A DNA stretch of 64,000 nucleotides. It comes from Sphingorhabdus sp. EL138. GTDB taxonomy: Bacteria > Pseudomonadota > Alphaproteobacteria > Sphingomonadales > Sphingomonadaceae. The stretch is taken from the NCBI RefSeq assembly GCF_900258045.1, contig NZ_OGVD01000003.1, positions 62,001 to 126,000 on the forward strand. Reading direction: 5' to 3'. The position numbers and the translations under genes were made by a program. Positions 45,601 to 53,675 of this stretch are shown piece after piece. Within the stretch, counting starts at the first letter, position 1. The number at the start of each line of letters is the position of its first letter. Below the pieces are notes generated by a model that ran no database searches, was not told the DNA's origin, and saw only the letters and a list, made by a program, of their open reading frames with translations.

Positions 45601-45734
45601 GAGTCGTTTGCTGTCGTATCTTGTGCAGCCGCCGGCACTGCCATCGCGGTTATCGCTGTTGTGGCCAGTAAAGCCTTGATTATCTGATTATGTTGATTCT
45701 GTGAACGTGCAGCTAGAGCGTGAAAGCGCATCAT
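42618..45734 (-). CDS. TonB-dependent receptor, carbohydrate type (alginate oligomers)
   Basis: A 1038-residue receptor. The signal peptide ends in VPAAAQD, then a TonB box-like NTIVVSGIRATIQDSI, and the plug with EEIGDLPALSIGEALETLTGA and SIRGLGPFLGSTVLNGREATNGSGDRSVNFSQFPSELFN. This plug form (IRGLG...NGRE...) is that of the large receptors of sphingomonads and Caulobacter that take up oligosaccharides. The barrel ends in GPRYFAGVKFKF. Its place beside the lyases and the shared operator point to alginate oligomers as ligand. GGGAGG precedes the ATG pair. Confidence 0.92.
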   Translation of the reverse strand: MMRFHALAARSQNQHNQIIKALLATTAITAMAVPAAAQDTTANDSDENTIVVSGIRATIQDSIATKKEATTIVDALSSEEIGDLPALSIGEALETLTGAASHREQGGATEISIRGLGPFLGSTVLNGREATNGSGDRSVNFSQFPSELFNKVAIYKTQEASFIEGGVSGQIRLETVRPIDYGKRRLQGDFKLNYNPDNSDLNIRERNLGYRGTVSYIDQFNVGDGEVGISLGYSRNVTTNPEQEVRSSSGFRDCRLAGIASAPNTFNEGVFEDDNCDDGGSDDGDLILEIDPATGTAPDADTPFLFTSSSRSFRQNITDDERDSFFAAVQLKPTPDVDINFDFQYSNREFSEIRNDLVFAENRRVDAPDVDLSRRLPFDLIVTPAGSLLQFTNEQRIETNSQFVERLEEYYGGGISIEVQASDRLKLSFDASYSDTSRRENIIQTRLQSDREDIFGNTVPGTNSALERGSDSIQRDRVETATFIGQNGSQGYNFIVQNFDVTNPDLFADDARTRVDLNQFRNNDILGIRGDLEYEFDGFLSSIIGGVRYSELGFDSVPRSRDQFTFSDDALTIANQACRNDVFPENNFLSSISGGNALVTNVDDAGNVITQGTGNSYATFDPLCLVQQLNAADPQGIVFDDDGRPVIPGPQETIQNVNVTEKTWAGYLQANFDGELGNTPIRGNIGLRVINTKVRSTGLRGALITVTDPADGTIDIVPDPAAGSLLAVTGGGSYTEFLPSFNVVAEVAPNVQARAAVYRALSRPDPSSLGFGRSFSGLQDDTVTSIADAIGNANANGNPFTEPLLSWNFDAAVEWYPNADTILAAGVYYKRFNGGFENTTQTEEFIVDGQALQTLVTTQNTVGESSTIYGFEVTASHRLSYLPKPLDGLGFKLSYNYASSNFEFEDAQFGASQVFGNNGTLVDRVGIVPPAEIFGLSKHVLSAQAYYQIGGFDFQGVYKYRSNYFQQFISTPGNLRYIGNTGVFEARISYKLTDNIKFTIEGINLFNEPRNQFNPTLENISEVNVYGPRYFAGVKFKF

Positions 45735-45801
45735 GGATCCTCCCTGAATATTTTGTGTTTTTTTTGAAACTGACGAGGTCAGACATTTTTGTCAACCTAA
45801 T

Positions 45802-45849
45802 ATGCATACCATAAAGATAATTAATGCATACCAATCTGTAATACCAAAA
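45802..45849. promoter_or_regulatory. Operator region of the alginate receptor gene
   Basis: Two direct copies of ATGCATACCA (45802-45811 and 45824-45833) are spaced by 22 bases, two helical turns, and run into ACCAATCTGTAATACCAAAA at 45830-45849, which is shared with the PL6 promoter. The group suggests cooperative binding by the FadR-type regulator. Confidence 0.6.
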
Positions 45850-46157
45850 AATCTACACCGTTTTCGTTGTTGGAAATTTGGCAATTACAATTAGCCCAAT
45901 GAGCAGATTTTGGGGCTTCTGCCGAATGCGGTTTTCGTACTTGATGAAAAGGGATCGCGTTTATCGCGAAAATCGGCAGAGGGGATTCTAAGGACACACT
46001 GTTCTTGACGCCCATGGCGGGCTTCAGCTGGTCTGTCTTCTGGATACGGGCAAAACAAGTTGGACCGCCAATCAAAACTGCCCCAATTGTAACGTCGTAG
46101 GGCTTTCGATCGAACACCTACCGTATAATTTTAATTTGAAAGCAGATCGGTGGTGGC
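45850..46157. other. Intergenic region, no gene seen
   Basis: About 300 bases between the receptor promoter and the sterol-desaturase-like gene. A minus-strand open frame of 98 codons exists here but has no family resemblance and no ribosome site, so I do not call it. Confidence 0.4.
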
Positions 46158-47105
46158 GTGATAAATAATAATCCCAACATTGCCAGCAAGCAGTCGGAGC
46201 CAATAGGCTACGGGAACTTCATTCTGACTTTTGCGGTTTTGTTGATCGTTGCGGAATCTTTGCTCTATGCTGCTGGATGGATGCAATATCGACTGGGGTT
46301 TTTCTTTCAGGATATCGAAATCAGACCAGTAGCTGCCGATATATTTGTAGCTCTGGCCAATGGGATATTCACTTTTTTGACGGTTGCTGGGCTTTTTGTC
46401 GTCATCGAATGGCGGCAACTGCGCTTTTCCGATTTTCGGACCCGATATCGCGATGGCATGATCTATAGCGTGGTGGCGCTAGCGATTTCTATATTGGTTC
46501 AAGCGGCAGAATTTGGCTTGCTTCGGTCATTGGGCGTGGAACCGCTATTTGCCGCCGATGATCTAGGCCCCGTGCTTGTCGTCTTTCCGCTGATTTACCT
46601 GCTGTTGCTGGGCCTGATGGAATATTGGCTGCATCGTGCGCTACATCACTTTGACTTCCTGTGGCGCTTTCACGCGATCCATCATCAAATCGAACATCTA
46701 AATGCGGCACGCAGTTATTCCCATTTCGGGCAGGATGTAATCTACATACTGCTGATTACCACGCCGCTGGTACTTTTGATCGACGCTCCACAGCAACATA
46801 TCATGCTGGTGACGACATTTTATCTCATATCCAATTACTACATGCATTCTGATGCCCCGGCGCTGTCATTTCCTGCTCCATTTCGCCATATCGTTGCCGA
46901 CAATGTCTACCATCATCACCATCACACACGGGATATCCGTCATATCGGCAAAAATTACGCATCCTTCTTTTCTTTTTTTGACCGCATATTCGGCACGCAA
47001 TATATGCCGAAGGATGGAGAGTTTCCGAAGACCGGCATTGATGGATATCCGCCAGTTGCGTCGCTACGCGACTATATCTTGCGCCCTTTTGGACCCAAAG
47101 GTTAG
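46158..47105 (+). CDS. Sterol desaturase / fatty-acid hydroxylase superfamily protein
   Basis: A 315-residue di-iron membrane enzyme. Hydrophobic helices lie at about residues 22-42, 55-80, 97-118 and 135-155. The histidine boxes are HRALHH (near 163), HAIHHQIEH (near 175) and the run HHHHHTRD (near 255), the full set of the family. It might hydroxylate a lipid or sterol-like substrate. It begins with GTG and has no strong ribosome site. It is nine bases ahead of the rhodanese gene, so it may belong to the arsenic cluster, but a link in function is not evident. Confidence 0.88.
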   Translation: MINNNPNIASKQSEPIGYGNFILTFAVLLIVAESLLYAAGWMQYRLGFFFQDIEIRPVAADIFVALANGIFTFLTVAGLFVVIEWRQLRFSDFRTRYRDGMIYSVVALAISILVQAAEFGLLRSLGVEPLFAADDLGPVLVVFPLIYLLLLGLMEYWLHRALHHFDFLWRFHAIHHQIEHLNAARSYSHFGQDVIYILLITTPLVLLIDAPQQHIMLVTTFYLISNYYMHSDAPALSFPAPFRHIVADNVYHHHHHTRDIRHIGKNYASFFSFFDRIFGTQYMPKDGEFPKTGIDGYPPVASLRDYILRPFGPKG

Positions 47106-47114
47106 GAAGGTGGA

Positions 47115-47663
47115 ATGAAGTGGAAAGCCAAAAGTGCAATCGCGTTTGCGCTGTGCGGTTCGTTAATTGCGGCCGGTTATCTGCTATTCGCGAGCGATGA
47201 TGGCGGTCTAGCCAAAGTCCACAAAGGAATAGAAAGCGAATTCGTTGAGGTGAGTCATATTGATGGTGATAGCCTATCAGCCCTGAGCCAGGAGAGCACC
47301 GTGCTTTTTGACGTGCGGGAGGCGTCGGAATTTTCTGTCAGCCATTTGAAGGGTGCCTTTCGGGTCGATCCAGGGATGTCAACACAGGAGTTCATCACGC
47401 AATTTTCTGATCTCTCCAAAGGAAAGACGGCCATATTCTATTGTTCGGTTGGGCAGCGGTCATCCGATCTGGCCAATCGGGTGCAAGATGCTTTGATATC
47501 GTCGGGTGCAAAAGCGGTTCACAATCTGGAGGGTGGGATCTTCAAATGGCACAACGAAAACCGCCCACTTTACGCTAGCGGAACTAAATCAACTTCATAT
47601 GTGCATCCCTATAACCCGGTTTGGGGCCGTATGGTCAAAGACCAGAAAAACACCCGATATTAG
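47115..47663 (+). CDS. Periplasmic rhodanese-like protein
   Basis: A 182-residue protein with an N-terminal membrane anchor or signal (AIAFALCGSLIAAGYLLF). The rhodanese domain has VLFDVREASEFSVSHLKGAFRVDP and the active-site loop FYCSVGQRSSDLAN, with the catalytic Cys of the CxxGxR type. Rhodanese-domain proteins may carry out thiol or arsenate chemistry; in this cluster a role in arsenic redox or thiolation is possible. AAGGTGG precedes the ATG. Confidence 0.85.
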   Translation: MKWKAKSAIAFALCGSLIAAGYLLFASDDGGLAKVHKGIESEFVEVSHIDGDSLSALSQESTVLFDVREASEFSVSHLKGAFRVDPGMSTQEFITQFSDLSKGKTAIFYCSVGQRSSDLANRVQDALISSGAKAVHNLEGGIFKWHNENRPLYASGTKSTSYVHPYNPVWGRMVKDQKNTRY

Positions 47664-47679
47664 TGTTTGAAGCCGGCGG

Positions 47680-47687
47680 CATGTAAC
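47680..47687. promoter_or_regulatory. CATGTAAC half-site upstream of the PiT permease
   Basis: It equals one arm of the perfect palindrome at 50730-50751 and lies 46 bases before the permease start. Confidence 0.3.
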
Positions 47688-47732
47688 TATCTCTTCTACC
47701 GGACCGAACCTTTGCCAACAGACAAAGGGTAG

Positions 47733-48818
47733 ATGATGATAATAACATTGGTCATAGTCGCAGCACTGTTCCTTGCCTTCGCAAATGGCGCAAATGACAA
47801 TTTTAAAGGCTTCGCAACCGTATGGGGTTCGGCAACGCTGGATTATCGCAAGGCGTTGATAATCGCGACACTTGCGGCGCTGGCTGGTAGCCTGCTTTCG
47901 ATATTACTTGCCCATGGTCTGGTAAAACAGTTTTCAGGCAAGGGTCTGGTCCCGGATGAAATTGTCGCCTTGCCTTCCTTTGCGCTTGCGGTAGCGAGCG
48001 GCGCGGCTGCGGCGGTGATGATTGCGACACGGGTGGGGCTACCAATTTCAACGACCCATGCGCTGGTTGGCGGCCTGATTGGTGCCGGACTTGCGAGCAG
48101 CGCAGGCGCGGTCGACGTTGGCAATTTGGGTTCGGCATTCATTCTGCCTTTGCTGGTCAGTCCGTTCGTTTCAGCGTTCATCGGTTATTTGGTTTATAGG
48201 TTTTTGCCAGAGAGAAACATCAATAAGGACTGTATTTGTGTGGTGAAAACAGCACCGCAAGCAACCGTTGACGGCACAATGAAACGCGCCCTGGCTATGC
48301 CCGCTGTTATCATCGACACGGATGAAGCATGCGCTGTTCACGGGTCTGAAGCTACTCGCGCTTCGGTCAGCAAGACACTCAATTCTGCCCATATCGCCTC
48401 AGCTGCAACGATCTGCTTTGCCCGCTCGGTCAACGACACGCCAAAGTTGGCGGGTTTGATGGTGGTGGTGAATGTTGGCAACACAAATTTGTCATTGATC
48501 GCGATTGCCATTGCCGTGGCCTTGGGCGGTTTATTGTTGTCACGCCGCGTTGCCGAAACGATGAGCCAAAAAATCACTACTCTGACCCCAACACAGGGAT
48601 TGACGGCCAATCTGACAACAGCTGCGCTCGTCCTTGCTGCAAGCTTCAAGAGCTTACCTGTATCCACCACCCACGTCAGTGTGGGTGCCATTACCGGCGT
48701 AGGTGCAGGTGCGCAGACATTGTCCGGTTCAACCGTGCGAACCATCCTGCTTTCATGGGTTGGCACATTACCGTTGGCAGGTGCGATCGCGTGGATCGTA
48801 ATGACACTTGCAGCATAG
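47733..48818 (+). CDS. PiT-family inorganic phosphate/anion permease
   Basis: A 361-residue membrane protein with about ten helices. The diagnostic motifs are FANGANDNFKGFATVWGS near the N-terminus and ARSVNDTPKLAGL in the second half, with the paired GLPISTTHALVGGLIGAG and LPVSTTHVSVGAITGVG repeats. PiT proteins move phosphate and can also move arsenate. Next to arsM and MTAP genes, arsenate or phosphate supply is the likely role, phosphate being consumed by phosphorolysis. AAAGGG lies before the ATG. Confidence 0.9.
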   Translation: MMIITLVIVAALFLAFANGANDNFKGFATVWGSATLDYRKALIIATLAALAGSLLSILLAHGLVKQFSGKGLVPDEIVALPSFALAVASGAAAAVMIATRVGLPISTTHALVGGLIGAGLASSAGAVDVGNLGSAFILPLLVSPFVSAFIGYLVYRFLPERNINKDCICVVKTAPQATVDGTMKRALAMPAVIIDTDEACAVHGSEATRASVSKTLNSAHIASAATICFARSVNDTPKLAGLMVVVNVGNTNLSLIAIAIAVALGGLLLSRRVAETMSQKITTLTPTQGLTANLTTAALVLAASFKSLPVSTTHVSVGAITGVGAGAQTLSGSTVRTILLSWVGTLPLAGAIAWIVMTLAA

Positions 48819-48873
48819 GAAACCTCCGGTCATATCCGGCTAACAACATTTCAATCGGGGCGGAGCTTCAACT

Positions 48874-49743
48874 ATGAGTGAATGGACATTGGGCATTATC
48901 GGCGGATCAGGGTTGTATCAGCTGGATGCTCTGGAGGATGCCCGTTGGATATCGGTTGAAACACCTTGGGGAGCGCCGTCCGACGAACTGCTGACCGGGC
49001 ATATTGCCGGCGTAAAATGTGTATTTTTACCACGTCATGGGCGTGGACACAGTCTTGGACCGAGTCAGTTGAATTTTCGGGCCAATATCGATGCCATGAA
49101 ACGAGTGGGTGTGACGGATCTTGTTTCCATTTCGGCGGTTGGTTCACTCGCCGAAGATTTGGTTCCCGGACATTTTGCGGTGGTGGACCAGTTTATTGAC
49201 CGCACGTTCGCTCGGGAGAAAAGCTTCTTTGGTGACGGCCTTGTTGCTCATGTATCAATGGCTGATCCCGTCTGTCCGCGGCTATCTTCATATGCAGCTG
49301 GCGCTGCGCGAAAGGCCGGAGCAACCGTGCAGGATGGCGGCACCTATCTGGCGATGGAGGGACCGCAATTTTCGACCCGCGCCGAAAGCCATATGTATCG
49401 CGGCTGGGGTGCTCACGTCATTGGCATGACCGCTATGCCAGAGGCAAAATTGGCGCGGGAGGCGGAGCTCCCTTATGCGTTGATTGGCATGGTCACCGAT
49501 TATGACTGCTGGCGCGAAAATGAAGCTCCCGTTGAAGTGGAGGCCATTATTGCTCAGTTGAGCGACAATGCAGCAAGAGGCCGTGCGCTTGTTGAACACC
49601 TGGTGAGATCATTGCCAGAGAAACGAGAGGCAAGTCCGATTGATACGGTGCTCGACTATGCGTTGATTACAGACCCGTCGGTCCAAGATCCCGTGTTAAA
49701 GGCGAAACTGGATGCCGTGGCCGGACGGGTTTTAGCGATTTAA
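48874..49743 (+). CDS. mtnP: S-methyl-5'-thioadenosine phosphorylase (MTAP)
   Basis: A 289-residue nucleoside phosphorylase of the PNP/MTAP family. Landmarks are LGIIGGSGLYQLDALED, FLPRHGRGHSLGPSQLNFRANIDAMK (phosphate and sugar site), the catalytic region GGTYLAMEGPQFSTRAESHMYRGWGAHVIGMTAMPEA, and VTDYDCW, in which the Asp selects adenine over hypoxanthine. It cleaves 5'-substituted adenosines to adenine and a ribose-1-phosphate. In this cluster it may act on a 5'-deoxy-5'-arsenoadenosine made by the radical SAM enzyme, or clear 5'-deoxyadenosine. It ends four bases into the convergent radical SAM gene. Confidence 0.9.
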   Translation: MSEWTLGIIGGSGLYQLDALEDARWISVETPWGAPSDELLTGHIAGVKCVFLPRHGRGHSLGPSQLNFRANIDAMKRVGVTDLVSISAVGSLAEDLVPGHFAVVDQFIDRTFAREKSFFGDGLVAHVSMADPVCPRLSSYAAGAARKAGATVQDGGTYLAMEGPQFSTRAESHMYRGWGAHVIGMTAMPEAKLAREAELPYALIGMVTDYDCWRENEAPVEVEAIIAQLSDNAARGRALVEHLVRSLPEKREASPIDTVLDYALITDPSVQDPVLKAKLDAVAGRVLAI

Positions 49744-50699
49744 GCCGAGCAACTGGCACCGCCCAGAACACAAAACCGTGCACAATGCGGATGGTTTAGT
49801 GCTACGCTTTGGCTGGCTTCCTTCAACGTTCCGCCCATATCAAATTGTGGATCATAGGGCAGCAACGTACAGGCAGCGACGCGGGGAGTGGACTCTCCCT
49901 TGCGTTTCACAACCATGCGGCTGGATGCGCACATGATACTGGACGGATCGACATTCAGGATGCTCCAGCAAGCGTCCGTAATTTCGGCGATATCGGCCTG
50001 CGCATCCATTTCGGGAAACAGCATCAATTGCGAGGGGGCACCCACTTCGATGGCCCAGTTTCGATCGGCAAATAACGCGCGATATCCGGCACGTGCCTGT
50101 GTCTCGTTTTCTCCGGCTAAATGCCGTCCGGCAACCGAGATGTTGAATCCGTTCGCCGAAAGCCAATCAATTCCGTCCAGCGCTTTGTCCCAGCTATTGG
50201 GGCCACGCTCTGCCTCATGAATGGCTTTGGTGAAATGGTCCAGGCTGACCCGGAACGTCAAGCGGCTGCGGCCTTCCAATGCCAGCAAGTCGCTTTCAAA
50301 ACGCCGCATGGGCCGCATGGCATTGGTTAGCACCAGCACATCAAACCCGCGTGACAGGCAAAGACGCAATATCGCCATCATATCCTTGTTCATAAACGGC
50401 TCACCGCCGGTAAACGCGATTTCGCGTGTTGAGAGGTTCTCCGCCACAATCTCATCTAGAAACGCCTGGACCTCGGCCAGCGTGATATAGACCAACGCGT
50501 CATTGGTAGGGGAACTTTCGATATAGCAGTTTTCGCACGCCAGATTGCACAAGGTGCCGGTGTTGATCCACAAAGTATCAAGACCGGTCATGGCGACGCG
50601 CGCGCGCGTTTCACCCTTGGCGGTTAGATCCTGATCAAGGAATTTTTTCGGATCAAGTGGGGTTGCATTGATAACGGAAAATGGCGAAGTCTCTGACAT
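49740..50699 (-). CDS. Radical SAM enzyme of the arsenic cluster
   Basis: A 319-residue radical SAM protein. The [4Fe-4S] motif is CNLACENC (Cys 51, 55, 58), followed by AFTGGEPFMNKDM, the SAM-binding GGE motif. The C-terminus has a Cys cluster (Cys 306, 310, 317; HCARFCVLGG) plus others in IMCASS and AACTLLP, suggesting an auxiliary cluster. The N-terminal LDTLWINTGTLCNLACENCYI recalls the ArsS start, but the DUF3641-like C-terminus I associate with ArsS is not seen. A role in 5'-deoxyadenosylation of methylated arsenic is inferred from neighbours. It is divergent from arsM across a 108-base region with a palindrome. Confidence 0.85.
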   Translation of the reverse strand: MSETSPFSVINATPLDPKKFLDQDLTAKGETRARVAMTGLDTLWINTGTLCNLACENCYIESSPTNDALVYITLAEVQAFLDEIVAENLSTREIAFTGGEPFMNKDMMAILRLCLSRGFDVLVLTNAMRPMRRFESDLLALEGRSRLTFRVSLDHFTKAIHEAERGPNSWDKALDGIDWLSANGFNISVAGRHLAGENETQARAGYRALFADRNWAIEVGAPSQLMLFPEMDAQADIAEITDACWSILNVDPSSIMCASSRMVVKRKGESTPRVAACTLLPYDPQFDMGGTLKEASQSVALNHPHCARFCVLGGASCSA

Positions 50700-50729
50700 A
50701 TAGTCCTATTCGCGACATGTAGGCCATTC

Positions 50730-50751
50730 GTTACATGCAGTGGCATGTAAC
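50730..50751. promoter_or_regulatory. Perfect palindrome between radical SAM gene and arsM
   Basis: GTTACATG-N6-CATGTAAC is a perfect 8-bp dyad with a 6-base spacer, centred between the divergent genes and directly followed by a second TGTAAC. It has the form of an operator for a dimeric regulator. No ArsR gene is in the window, so the binding protein is unknown. Confidence 0.7.
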
Positions 50752-50807
50752 TGTAACCCCTTGGCTATTTTTCTCGAACCAGTGGTGTAAAATTGCGGAG
50801 CCACTGA

Positions 50808-51863
50808 ATGAATCTTGAAAATAGCCAAAAATATTATGGGGAAATCCTTGCCGGATCATCTGATCTGCTGACCGACGCTTGCACCATGGCCGATGCGCCA
50901 GATGCCCGCGTCAGAACGGCATTGGATAACGTGCATGAAGAAGTGAAGGGCCGTTACTATGGTTGCGGCCTTGTAACGCCGCAATTGATTGATGGAGCGC
51001 ACATACTCGATCTGGGTTCCGGATCCGGGCAAGACGCCTATCTGCTGGCGCAACTTGTCGGAGAAGACGGCGCCGTTGTGGGTGTCGATGCCACGCCCGC
51101 GCAGCTTGAAGTCGCCAATCGGCATATCGAATGGCACCGGGAACGCTTTGGCTATGCGCAAAGCAATGTCCGCTTTATCGAGGGTGATATTGAAAAGCTT
51201 GAAGAACTGGAACTGGAACCGAACAGTTTCGATATCATCGTCTCAAACTGTGTCATCAATCTGGTGGCGGACAAAGCTGCAGTTTTCCGAGCGGCGTTTA
51301 ACTTGTTGAAACCGGGCGGTGAGCTGTATTTTTCCGATGTCTATGCCGACCGCCGCGTCCCGGCGCATTTGTTGAATGATCCGGTCCTTCACGGCGAATG
51401 CCTTTCCGGTGCGCTTTATTGGGGCGATTTCATGGAGCAGGCGAAGAGCGCCGGCTTCGGCGACCCGCGTCTGGTAAAGGATCGTCCGCTTGGCATTGGT
51501 GACGCGAATATTGCCAAGATGCTGGATGGTATCAATTTCTACTCGGCAACCTATCGACTTTTCAAACTGGAGGAGTTGGAGCCCGAGTGCGAAGACTATG
51601 GCCAGGCCGTTATGTACAAAGGCGGCATAGAAGGACAGGAACGCCTGTTCGAGCTGGATAAGGGACACGCTATCGAGGTTGGCCGGGTGTTCCCCATTTG
51701 CGGCAATTCATGGCGCATGCTGGCGGACACACGCTTCGCGCCTTATTTCGATTTCATCGGTGATTTTTCTCGCCACTATGGTGTGTTTGAAGGGTGTGGC
51801 AGCGATATGCCCTATACGTCCGATACCAGCGGTGCAGAAGCCGAGTCAGCGTCTTGCTGTTGA
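50808..51863 (+). CDS. arsM: Arsenite S-adenosylmethionine methyltransferase
   Basis: A 351-residue methyltransferase. The SAM site is ILDLGSGSGQDAYLLAQLVG (residues 66-85). Cys 25, 53, 148 and 198 reproduce the spacing of the four conserved arsenic-site cysteines of CmArsM (28, then about 100, then 50 residues apart). FEGCGSDMPY and a terminal CC are further ArsM traits. It methylates As(III) stepwise to mono-, di- or trimethyl forms. It is followed after four bases by an SDR gene, and faces the radical SAM gene across the palindrome. This is the best-supported anchor for arsenic function in the cluster. Confidence 0.94.
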   Translation: MNLENSQKYYGEILAGSSDLLTDACTMADAPDARVRTALDNVHEEVKGRYYGCGLVTPQLIDGAHILDLGSGSGQDAYLLAQLVGEDGAVVGVDATPAQLEVANRHIEWHRERFGYAQSNVRFIEGDIEKLEELELEPNSFDIIVSNCVINLVADKAAVFRAAFNLLKPGGELYFSDVYADRRVPAHLLNDPVLHGECLSGALYWGDFMEQAKSAGFGDPRLVKDRPLGIGDANIAKMLDGINFYSATYRLFKLEELEPECEDYGQAVMYKGGIEGQERLFELDKGHAIEVGRVFPICGNSWRMLADTRFAPYFDFIGDFSRHYGVFEGCGSDMPYTSDTSGAEAESASCC

Positions 51864-51867
51864 AACC

Positions 51868-52938
51868 GTGAATATACTGCTCACAGGTGCAACAGGAACT
51901 ATCGGCGGTGAGCTTACTGCGCGGTTGCTTGCTGCTGGCCATGCGGTCGTCGCGTTGATCCGGAAAACCCGTGACATATATGCAAATGACGGGCGGTTGC
52001 TGCCAGCTGGTGATTTCGCAAATGTCATGCCCGACGCCGGTTGTGCGTCTAAACTGACCGGAGATGTGACGTTACGCGGCCTTGGTCTGGATGAGACCAC
52101 TATTGCTTTGCTCGGGCGTCAGATTGATCTGGTCATTCATTGTGCCGCAACGACCGATTTCAATGCCAGCGGAGCAGTGTATCGAAACGTCAATGTTCGC
52201 GGTGTCTTCAATGTTCTGGAGACGGTACCGAGAGCCCGCTTCCTTCATGTAAGCACAGCCTATGTTTGCGGCCTGAAAGACGGACGGATTGCCGAAGCGC
52301 CATGTGTAGCCGATCAGAGTTTCGCCAATGGTTATGAGCAATCAAAGGCAGCAGGAGAGGCTTTGGTGCTCGCTGCCGGAAGGCGCGCTGTCATTGCACG
52401 GCCCAGCATTGTTGTAGGCGCGCATGATGATGGCAGTTTTCATCACTTCGATAGCTTCTATCAGTTATTCCGGCTGATCGCCGAAGGTCATATTACGCGG
52501 TTGCCTGCAGCGCCCGAAGCGACGCTCGATTTTGTTCCCATTGACCATGTTGTGGGAGGGTTGACCGACATTGTCGGTCATTGGGACAAGGCAGAGGGAA
52601 AGATCATTCACCTGACGTCAGGGGCTGCTATCTCTCCCACCATGCTTGCGGAAGCCATAGGCCTGTTTGACCAGCTGGATCCGCCTAAATTCCTGGCTCC
52701 AGAGATGTTCGGTGTTCAAGGACTACCAGAATTGGAACGCCGTTTATACACACATGTTGCTGCGTTCTACGCCAGCTATTTTCAACGCTGCCCCGATTTC
52801 GGGACCGAAAACCTGCGCCGGATTAGTGGGCGGACCTGCCCCCCGGTTGATCTTGCAGCTTTGGAAAGAATGATCGAACATTGCATCAAAAGCAACTTTA
52901 TCCGCGATGTAAGGCCATCCAGCACGATGGCCCAATAA
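51868..52938 (+). CDS. Extended SDR (NAD-binding epimerase/thioester-reductase-like)
   Basis: A 356-residue Rossmann protein. It begins VNILLTGATGTIGGELTARLL with the extended-SDR TGxxGxxG motif; HVSTAYVCG and NGYEQSKAAGEALVL supply the Ser and YxxxK catalytic residues. The arrangement resembles the NAD_binding_4 group. In an arsenosugar-type pathway it could reduce or epimerise the sugar part. The GTG at 51868, four bases after the arsM stop, is preferred; the open frame extends back into arsM in another frame. Confidence 0.85.
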   Translation: MNILLTGATGTIGGELTARLLAAGHAVVALIRKTRDIYANDGRLLPAGDFANVMPDAGCASKLTGDVTLRGLGLDETTIALLGRQIDLVIHCAATTDFNASGAVYRNVNVRGVFNVLETVPRARFLHVSTAYVCGLKDGRIAEAPCVADQSFANGYEQSKAAGEALVLAAGRRAVIARPSIVVGAHDDGSFHHFDSFYQLFRLIAEGHITRLPAAPEATLDFVPIDHVVGGLTDIVGHWDKAEGKIIHLTSGAAISPTMLAEAIGLFDQLDPPKFLAPEMFGVQGLPELERRLYTHVAAFYASYFQRCPDFGTENLRRISGRTCPPVDLAALERMIEHCIKSNFIRDVRPSSTMAQ

Positions 52939-52946
52939 ACGCCGGA

Positions 52947-53675
52947 CTAGCGGATATCTGGATATTCATCGGCCAGCCGCTCACGAGCGCCCATAGCCCA
53001 CATCAATCCGACTTTCAGATATATCCAGTTGGCCCGCCAACGGCCCCATGCCGTGATCCGTCTGTCCGATGTCCAGACCCAGCGCGGTATCATCCGGATT
53101 TTGCCATAGCGCGACAGTTTGATGCAAAGATCGGCTTCTTCCATCACCGCCACCCGTTCATCGCAGCCACCAATGGCCAGAAACTGTTCTCGCCTGAAAA
53201 ACATCGCATGATCACCGAATAACAGTCGCACACCGCGAAGGAACAGATGCGGCCGAGTAATGAGTGGCGCATACCATGTCTTTATCCAATTATGCAGCGT
53301 CGAACCCCAGCGTGTTCCCCGCGGCCCGGCAATACGCGGTGTGAAGCTGGCCAGACCGGTTTTACCATCGGCCATGGCGGCGCGCATCACCGCCACGGCG
53401 TCCGCAGGCAGTATACTATCGGCATGAAGCACACAGACAATCTCGCCCTCCGCTTCATGCACTCCGAAATTAATTTGTGCGCCGCGACCTTTTTTGGGCG
53501 CTGCGATGACTTGCAGTCCCGCAGTCTGAGCGAGTGCTACAGATGTATCGGAACTGCCACCATCCACAATCAGAATCTCATCCGCCGGTGGATCCAGTGA
53601 TTTGACGCAATCCAAAGTGTTAGGCAATGCCCGCTCTTCATTAAGCATCGGGATTAGAATGGTAACCCGGTTCAT
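52947..53675 (-). CDS. Glycosyltransferase family 2, TIGR04283-type
   Basis: A 242-residue GT-A enzyme. It begins VTILIPMLNEERALPNTLDCVKSLDPPADEILIVDGGSSDTSV (in landmarks: IPMLNEE and VDGGSSD), then KGRGAQINFG and VLHADSILPADA with the DXD-equivalent, and FGDHAMFFRREQFLAIGG. GGSxDxT plus GRxxQxNxG is the TIGR04283 pattern, a group named for co-occurrence with arsenosugar genes. The ATG at 53675 overlaps the stop of the upstream gene (ATGA). It is convergent with the SDR gene. Confidence 0.88.
   Translation of the reverse strand: MNRVTILIPMLNEERALPNTLDCVKSLDPPADEILIVDGGSSDTSVALAQTAGLQVIAAPKKGRGAQINFGVHEAEGEIVCVLHADSILPADAVAVMRAAMADGKTGLASFTPRIAGPRGTRWGSTLHNWIKTWYAPLITRPHLFLRGVRLLFGDHAMFFRREQFLAIGGCDERVAVMEEADLCIKLSRYGKIRMIPRWVWTSDRRITAWGRWRANWIYLKVGLMWAMGARERLADEYPDIR

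Noticed and set aside
45821-46117. 98-codon minus-strand ORF between the receptor and desaturase genes
   Set aside because: No ribosome site or family pattern, and its end overlaps the operator region.
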